NCBI GenBank assembly: GCA_019802505.1
Contig: JAFMOC010000023.1
Coordinates: 2,622,001 to 2,686,000, forward strand
DNA length: 64,000 bases
From: Corydoras sp. C115
Taxonomy: Eukaryota; Chordata; Actinopteri; Siluriformes; Callichthyidae
Direction of reading: 5' to 3'
Shown here: positions 56,791 through 64,000 of the stretch, piece by piece
Numbering within the stretch: position 1 is the first letter of the stretch
Layout of the letters: each line of letters begins with the position of its first letter
Notes under the pieces: generated by a model
What the model saw: the letters and a program-made list of their open reading frames with translations, nothing else
Databases searched by the model: none
What the model was told of the DNA's origin: nothing
Position numbers and translations under genes: made by a program

Positions 56791-57180
56791 TTCTAGATCC
56801 CGACTTATCACGATATATTTTAAGTGTGGTGCGAACATTATTAATTTACATGTAAATGCTAATTTACTGTACTTTATCATCTTTTTCTTCGTATTATTAT
56901 CTTATTATTATATTTACACATTTTATAGAATAGATTTACCCACAGATCTTAAGCTAGAACCACCAAACTTTAAAAAAGTAGTACCTTCAGAATGTAGATT
57001 AGTTCACAGCAATGTGAAGTTAAAGTAGCATAAAGCCAATACAGGACCAACCGCAGACCCATCCCACACCACACATACCCCACAGTATGCATAACTTACA
57101 CTACCTGCACCCACACATGCCACCGATTCCACATTACACACTCCAACATACTTTACCTTTTTATTATTATGAGTTCAACC

Positions 57181-57530
57181 AGGGGCTGAATGGTGGCTTA
57201 GTGGTTAGCATGTTCACCTCTCAGCGCTGGGGATTCCAGGTTTGAATCCCAGTCTAAGTGGCTTTTCCTTGTTCTCCCCATGTTTGCATGGGTTCTCTGG
57301 TTTCCTCCCACAGTCCAAAAACATGGATTCAAGGTAAATTAAATGCTTTAATTTGTCCTATATAGTGTGTGTTTGTCTGTGTGACTGTGTGAGTCAGTGT
57401 GGGCCCAGCGATAGATCGGCCTGTCCTTGGTGTATCTGCTCAGCACCCGAAACGTTCTCTCCGTATGAGCATAGGGAACCCCTCTTGACCCTAGTAGAGG
57501 ATCAAGCGAAATGTAATTAATGAATGAATG
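57181..57530 (+). mobile_element. V-SINE copy
   Basis: GGGGCTGAATGGTGGCTTAGTGG to GCGAAATGTAATTAATGAATG. Only a 7-bp AGTTCAA match flanks it. Confidence 0.87.
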
Positions 57531-58812
57531 AATAAGTTCAAATAGTAGAACACAATATGCCATCAAAACCATCACATAGAAAAGCCAGTTAACCTTCTTT
57601 GGTTTAACATATCAGGAACTTGTTTTACATTTTAGGACATTATAATAACAGTAATAGAGTCTTACAATTAGGTAAACACAATAGATACAAAAAATGTAAA
57701 TATTTATATATTAAATATTTACCAAAGCCTAAGCCAAAATGCAGGAGTAGTGTAAACAATGCACATCATTATTGCTTCCATATGATTAAAATGGTTAGTT
57801 GTAGTCAGGTACTGCTAATCACAAGCCCACAATTGAGTTGCTCATGAAATGTGTGCAGCTCCACAAATGTTGAAGTTTTGGGCATTTTGCTGATCTGGAG
57901 CATTCTGGTATGTGTTAACACAATGCTGAGGTAAAAATATAATACCAATGATCTTGCTGCCCATATTGGAAGTGTTAAAAGGCCATTTAAAATGTAATCA
58001 TTTCACACTGTTCAAAAATATTTACAAGTGGAAAACATATAAGAAAGTTGAAAGTCGTTCCAGAGTAAATTTCACTGCATGGTATTAAGTAATGTAAAGT
58101 TCTATGGTGCTCTTCTTGTCTAGTCGCAACCAAACCTTTAGATGCTAGGAGACAAAATCTCACTTTAAAACAGGCTGTTCAATACTCAGCCAAAGTTCTT
58201 TTTGAAAAGTTTTCCAAGGAAATGATGCAAGACAGTAATTCTAAGAAGAAGCAATCACAATCGGGTCCAACTTGTGGGAGTCCCTTAGGTAATACCCAGC
58301 TTCGTTCTGTTTCTTTTCATTGGCTGGAATATTTAGTTGTTCCAGCAAAGGCTTAAAAGCTTACACTAAACCACTGAATGCAGTATGAATAACTGTTAAA
58401 GGTGAGCTCACTGTTTATTCCATTGCTGCACAATGTTGCACTGTGGAACCACAGGAGTACAAGGCAATATACGTACTTCAGAAAATAATAAACTTCTCAT
58501 CATAACGACAGGAGTTGCTTTGTACTTCTTAGTAGAAGCTAAACAACTGGATCAAAACTGTTTACAATAGTAGTCACAAGAGTAAAAACAAGTCTTAAGT
58601 AAAAGCTAAGACACCCTTTGTCAAATTTCATTTCTTACATTCAAAGTTACTGCTTATTTACTGAATTTAATATTGAAGAAGAAAATTTCCTTACAGCAAA
58701 CATCACTGTGGTCCTGGTGGATCACAGGTAGGGCTGACACGGTTATTTTTGTGTAAAACTACAATGTTTTTCTATTGTCCTGTAATATAATGACACCTTG
58801 TACATTGCCTGT

Positions 58813-58820
58813 TTTTATTT

Positions 58821-58868
<48 letters not shown>
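58813..58868. repeat. (TTTA)n microsatellite
   Basis: About 13 tetranucleotide units. Confidence 0.95.
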
Positions 58869-58870
<2 letters not shown>

Positions 58871-59029
58871 TTATAAATGATTCGATAGGCCCTTTCACTC
58901 TTTAAGCTATTTTACAGAAGGGGTGATTAAAAATAAATGGATAAACATATTGTTTAAAAAAAGTAATGACCCAATTGATATTTAATATTATTTTTTAATA
59001 TTATATTAAAAAAAATGGATGAGACAATT

Positions 59030-59258
59030 GCATAGTTGTTATCATGTCCGCTTCTTAGCACTGGGTTTAATTTCCATGGGTTTAATTTCCATGTTCTTTC
59101 AGTGTCCAAGCGGGTTTCCTCTGGGTTGTCTGTTTTTCTTTCACGGTCCAAAAACATGTATATCTTCTCTAAACTGCCCCTATATAATTTGTGTCTGTGT
59201 AAGTGAGTGCATTGGCATCCTGTCCAGAGTGCCCTGATCTGCCAAGCATCTGCCTTCA
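59030..59258 (+). mobile_element. Degenerate V-SINE
   Basis: Phrases TTCAGTGTCCAAGCGGGTTTCC and GGTCCAAAAACATG keep the body; GGGTTTAATTTCCATG is doubled. Confidence 0.62.
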
Positions 59259-59357
59259 CCCCTGATTGGGCCAATCTATAATATCATTTATTCATTCATT
59301 TATTTATTTCTTATTTTACATGTAATCCTCTACTATAGCTGCCAAGCATCTGCCTTC

Positions 59358-59737
59358 AAGTTCAAGTTCAAGTTATTTATTTTTATAGCGCTTTTTACAA
59401 CAGTACATTTTCACAAAGCAGCTTTACAGAATGAAAAGCCTTTAAACCCCCAAAGAGCAAGCCGAAGTGACAGTGGCAAGAAAAAACTCCCTTTTATTTT
59501 GTTATTCAAGGAAGAAACCTTGGGAGGACCAAGACTCAGTGGGGGACTCATCCTCCTTGAGCGGCCAGGCAGCAACAACAGTGTAGGACAGCTATGTACA
59601 GATATTAAACAAATGGAAAAACTAACAACTGGAAAACTATATGTGAGTCCATTAAGGGTGTCCTGCAGGACCGCCAGTCCAATTGATATTCAGGTTCCAT
59701 CCAGTATTCATCAGCAGAGCCATGGATGAAGAGAGAA
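59358..59737 (+). repeat. Fish interspersed repeat B, copy 2
   Basis: TTATTTTTATAGCGCTTTTTACAACAG, CACAAAGCAGCTTTACAGAATG, AGCAAGCCGAAGTGACAGTGG and GGGGGACTCATCCTCCTTGAG. A TCA trinucleotide borders both ends, and the join of the flanks matches an uninterrupted copy of the same flank at 59239-59338. Confidence 0.78.
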
Positions 59738-59764
59738 TCACCCCTGATTGGGCCAATCTATAAT

Positions 59765-60145
59765 ATCATTCATTCATTAATTTATTTATTTATTATTTTA
59801 TACATAATCCTCTACTATAGTCCAGAGGGTGAATGTTTCAGGCACTAGGCAGATACACCCAGGACATGGTACCAATAACTGGGCACACTCACACACTCAA
59901 TCTATCTCTGGGCACAATCACTTACACAGACCCACACACAAACACACACACTATATGGATATATACAAAACATTCATTTTACCTTAAATCCATGTCTTTG
60001 CACTGTGGGAAGAAACCGGAGAACCCAGAGGAAACCCATTCGGACACGGGGAGAACATGGAAACTCCACCCACATTGGAATTCGAACCTGGAATCCCCAG
60101 CGCTGAGAGGCAAACATGCTAACCACTTAGCCATCATTATGCCCC
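59765..60145 (-). mobile_element. V-SINE copy, minus strand
   Basis: ATTCATTCATTAATTTATT tail, TAATCCTCTACTATAG, body, and CATGCTAACCACTTAGCC at the head. Confidence 0.85.
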
Positions 60146-60749
60146 CAATCAAAAATGTTAATAATGTTATTATTAAAGTTACTAGAAACAAAATTTCCAT
60201 TCTACTAGCATGCTTACACAATATATCACTTCTCATAGTTTAATACTTATAAAGACTGTTGATATCAAAAAGTTTGGAGTCTACTTTAGTGAGGTTCTTA
60301 CACTATAACTCTCAAAAGTTCAGAAGTTGGCATTAGAGCATAAGCCTTCTTAAGTCCTCCTCTAAAGGTATTTTCTCCTGAGAATCCTGTGATAAGATAC
60401 ATCAGAAGCACATTTTGCCTCCATAAAGTGTAAAGCACAAGACATTCTTTAAAAAACCTGAAAAACTTTCAGCAGTGTAACTAAAACAGTTTTCAACATT
60501 TTCTTTTTCTCTCTCACATTTCCCACTCTTTCTTCCCTTATAGTTTCTTCCATCAATGGTTATCTTTTTTCATGACTTTCTCTGTTTTTATCCTAATAGT
60601 GCTTCATTTATTTTTAACATTTCCTCTGTCCTTTCTCTCTCTCTCGTGCTCCTTTTCTCTTGGTTAATTTCTGTTTCTATTTCACTTTTTGTGTTTTTTC
60701 CCCATTCTTTTCTTAGACATTCTTGGCTTTACTCGTTTTATTCTTGAAT

Positions 60750-60980
60750 TCAGACTTCAGATTTAGTTACTTTATTAGCATGACGAATATAGACAATTGT
60801 ATTCCCAAAGCTTGGTTACAGCTTTCGGATTAGAAACAGATTAGACCAAGCCAAACGAATAAATAAGTACAAATATGGTATTTAAAAACAGTCAATGCAA
60901 TCAGAAAGGTAAACACAGTAGTTTTATTTGTGCGAGTGAAGGTATGCATATGTAAATTTGTGTGTATAGGTATGTATGTA

Positions 60981-61026
<46 letters not shown>

Positions 61027-61031
61027 TGTCT

Positions 61032-61087
<56 letters not shown>

Positions 61088-61223
61088 CCAATTCTCAGAT
61101 CATTTTGTGACTTCACAGAATTAATGGGCAAACTTGGAATAGGTCAAAATTCCTATAGGTAGTCCACGTTGTGTATAAGATGACATGGTCACACTTGTCC
61201 CTCACACTCCCTGGTGACAGGTT

Positions 61224-61292
<69 letters not shown>

Positions 61293-61400
61293 ACGTGAGT
61301 ATAAGTACCTTCATATATCTGTCTGGGTGTAAACTTGTATGCAAGTATGTTTGTATACACATTGCAAGTCACAGTCACTTATAGCCTGTTATCCTGGGAC

Positions 61401-61439
<39 letters not shown>

Positions 61440-61660
61440 CTTCTGTGACTGTCCAGCTCAATTTTTGTGAGGTCAATGAGGTTGTTGAAAGCTGGGATGA
61501 TTTTGTTCATTTTGGCGAAGATTCAGTTTGAATCTGGTTATATTTATTGCACTCAGTAAGTAAGTAAGTGCAGTTCTGTCTGTATTTTATTCACTGAGCA
61601 CTCTGTGCACAGTCTCTGCACTCTGGGAATCCAGAACTGTCTGTGGTGCCTGTCTTCATG
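60750..61660. repeat. GT-rich region, probably an old interspersed repeat
   Basis: (GT)n at 60984-61084, 61227-61289 and 61403-61434, separated by shared-looking text (TTACTTTATTAGCATGACG at the left edge). The repeat identity is a guess from the left-edge wording. Confidence 0.5.
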
Positions 61661-63019
61661 GCCAGATGGTGCTTACCCAGTCTATATTTTTGTAAAGGTT
61701 TTTCTCACTTGGGGATCAGTCACAATGCCTAGATAGTCAGTCATGGTGTACTATTAGTTTAGGGCTAGATACCACTGTATTTTGGTCTGGACTTTACATT
61801 TTTTTTTTACATTAATTCAATGATTGTTTGTGTAATTTGGTTTATTCTATGGACATTTGGGGGGGTGCGGGGGTATACCCTCTGACTTCAGGACACAAAA
61901 ACAGTTTTGGAAGTTAATTGAAAGTTATTTAAGATCACTTGGTATCACTTTGCCTAAATCAGGTATTCATAATGCAGTAACCGATCACTCTTTACAATAC
62001 CATCACAATATGTTGAAAAAGTTGCAAACTTACTAAAACTTATCATTCTGACAGGACAGGAGACAAACCAAAATCAGAGCATCATTATGGAGTGTATAAA
62101 ACAATTAAATCCTTTTCTTTAGCATTATAAATTTAATAAAATTCATGTATTTCAAAAGAAGTTACAGAAAGTATTACTTAGCAAGTAACGCTGCCAAAAA
62201 TGATGGCTAAATAAACAAGGGACAGACATATTGATTTTGCACTGTGTGTACACCATGCTACACTTGGTGTATTTAAGGAGTATTACTTTGGACTCAGCAA
62301 ACTCAGCAAAAAAAAGGATTCAATGCAAATTCAGTTACTGAAATATAAACCAACTTCTATAGTTTATGGTCTTGACTTTTTTTATGAGTTACACAAGCTT
62401 CTGATGATGCATCCGTGTTGACTTGAGCAGTAGATGAGTGCAGGCTCACTTTCATGAAGCCCCTCCTGAATCAGGAAACATACCCTGCCATGCCCAAGAA
62501 ATAAATCAAGTCCTCTGTCACACATTCAAGGCAGTTCTAAAAGCCATTGACTTTTCCTAAATTTATTAGAGCGCCTTTATTCATTCCCCTGTGAATTACC
62601 AAAAGTTTGCTAATCTTCAAAAACAACTTGGATTAAAGGAGAGTGAGCTGGTGTGGCTCATAGCAACACAGTAGTCATGCCAAGTGCAGTCACTTAAGGC
62701 CATTCTTTGAAAACTTCTCTGCTATATTGTAGTGTCTTGAGACAAGTCCAACACCAGTGGCTGGAGGACTTTGTTCAAAATACGGCATATTTATGAATGT
62801 CTACGTGCTGTTGGTGTTTCTCCAAATGATTTTCCATTACTAAAGGATTACATAAACACCAGCAAAAGAAAAAACTTTTGCCTGGAAGAGGCACCAGAGT
62901 ATAAAACAGCAGTCTATGACTCTCCTAAGGAGCTTTGTACACATCCCAGTGCTTTTGTAAAGAAAATGTTCAAGTTTCTTCACAAAAGCACACATCCCAG
63001 TGCTTTTGTAAAGAAAACA

Positions 63020-63345
63020 GGTTCAAGTTGTTTATTTATATAGCATTTTTTTACAATAGTACATTGCCATAAAGCAGTTTTACAGTGTTAAAAGCATGAA
63101 ACCCCGAAATAGCAAGCCGAAGCAACAGTGGCATGAAGAAACTCCCTCTAATTGTTATTTTAAGGAAGAAACCTTAGGAGGACCAAGGCTCAGTTGGGGA
63201 CTCATCCTCCTTGACCAGCCAGGCAGCCTCAACAGTGTACAGATTGGGTAGTGATCAGGTGTCTGTATTTCACAATTGGAAAAAGTATATAAGTCCATTG
63301 AGGGCATCCTGAAGGACTGCCAGTCCAATATAAGTAAAGCCTGCT
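63020..63345 (+). repeat. Fish interspersed repeat B, copy 3
   Basis: TTGTTTATTTATATAGCATTT, GCAGTTTTACAGTGTTAAAAGC, AGCAAGCCGAAGCAACAGTGG and GGGGACTCATCCTCCTTGACC. Just before it a 28-bp phrase (ACACATCCCAGTGCTTTTGT...) is repeated at 62939 and 62991. Confidence 0.78.
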
Positions 63346-63468
63346 GTTCTACCAAGATAGCAGCAAAAGCTAACTGATAATTGCACAATGGATTACATTT
63401 AAATTTTTTTGTGCTAAATATTTCAAGCTATTATAGATATTTGTATTATCCTTTTTTGAATACAGTGA

Positions 63469-63815
63469 CAGGACAGCACTGTGGCTTAGTGGTTAGCACG
63501 TTTGTCTCTCAGTACTAGGGATCCAGGTATGTATCTCAATCTGGGTGGAGTTTACATTGTTCTCCCCGTGTCCGTGTGGCTTTCTTTCAGGTTTTCCAGT
63601 TTCCTCCCACAATCCAAAAACAAGGATTTAAAACACATTGACTTCTCTCTTTGAGTGTATGTCTTTGTGAGTGAATGTGCACCAGAGATAGATTGTCTCC
63701 CTGTCCTGGGTATACCTGCCCAGCGCCCAAAATATTCTACCCTGGATGGGCATGGGGAACCTTAGTAGAGCATTATGAAGATAATGAATGAATGAATGAA
63801 TGAATGAATAAATGA
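63469..63815 (+). mobile_element. V-SINE copy
   Basis: GGACAGCACTGTGGCTTAGTGG to GAAGATAATGAATGAATG. Confidence 0.87.
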
Positions 63816-63821
63816 ATGGCT

Positions 63822-63966
63822 GCTATAGATTGTCCCTAGATAGTGTGTGCGTATGTGAGTGAGTAAGTGTTTGCCCAGTGATGGACTGGTATCTCTCCAG
63901 TGCCCTAAACGTTCTCTCTTGGATGGGCATAGGGGACCCTCTAGTATAGGATTAAGCATAAGATAA
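63822..63966 (+). mobile_element. V-SINE 3' half
   Basis: AGATTGTCCCTAGATAGTGTG to AGGATTAAGCATAAGATAAT, abutting the previous copy. Confidence 0.8.
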
Positions 63967-64000
63967 TCAGAATCAGAATTATTAAGAATTTATTATTAAT

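Larger units (their letters stand above)
54000..64000 (+). other. pappa intron 7, 5' part (open-ended)
   Basis: Starts at donor GTAGGA. No further pappalysin exon seen. Bases 54000-56570, 57540-58800 and 61440-63020 hold no recognised feature; the remainder is SINEs, GT arrays and two copies of a TATAGCGC-type fish repeat. Confidence 0.7.

Noticed and set aside
62771..63043. A 90-codon frame near the right end
   Set aside because: No recognisable domain; it ends in a 28-bp local duplication and in a repeat B copy. No splice or promoter support.

Overview
This window is vertebrate genomic DNA, almost certainly from a teleost fish. It carries dozens of copies of a tRNA-headed SINE with a DANA/Mermaid (V-SINE) type body, long (TA)n and (GT)n microsatellites, fish-type LINE, Tc1 and LTR-element copies, and one spliced gene with canonical GT-AG introns. 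The species cannot be named from the sequence.

The only confident host gene is on the plus strand: the 5' part of a pappalysin-1 (PAPP-A) gene. It covers 29055-53999 in seven coding exons whose reading phases chain without conflict (29055-29427, 37442-38525, 47713-47858, 48165-48458, 48578-48770, 49280-49401, 53498-53999). Together they encode about 904 residues: a signal peptide, a basic propeptide, a laminin-G-like fold, two Lin12/Notch repeats, the metzincin catalytic domain with HEIGHSLGLYH, the Met-turn, and the region that follows. The rest of the protein (about 700 residues in mammals, with the CCP/Sushi modules and third LNR) is not seen and must lie past base 64000. The family product is a secreted protease that cleaves IGF-binding proteins 4 and 5 and so releases IGF. 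The assignment to pappa rather than pappa2 rests on residue similarity that I judged from knowledge of the family. Which teleost co-orthologue it is (a or b) is unresolved.

Bases 1-28130 hold no gene I can support. They are a graveyard of mobile elements: SINE copies in both orientations, an internally deleted LINE with a 12-bp target-site duplication (5265-6508), a solo LTR with a 5-bp duplication (8950-9388), a two-copy composite SINE (2910-3395 and 11884-12569), a 2.5-kb LTR element carrying one long repeat-rich ORF on the minus strand (17252-19766), a locally tandem repeat (22870-23885) and Tc1-like transposase remnants (about 24010-24240 and 26160-26300). The proximal upstream region (28050-29054) is more CpG-rich, has two possible TATA boxes and a short uORF directly before the start codon.

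Introns 1, 2 and 6 (8.0, 9.2 and 4.1 kb) and the open-ended intron 7 (over 10 kb) are loaded with SINEs. They include a nested SINE pair (35918-36650), an imperfect foldback (31234-31776) and a second solo LTR (52501-52955), which is inserted in a SINE and lies 0.5 kb before exon 7. Introns 3, 4 and 5 are short (306, 119 and 509 bp) and clean.
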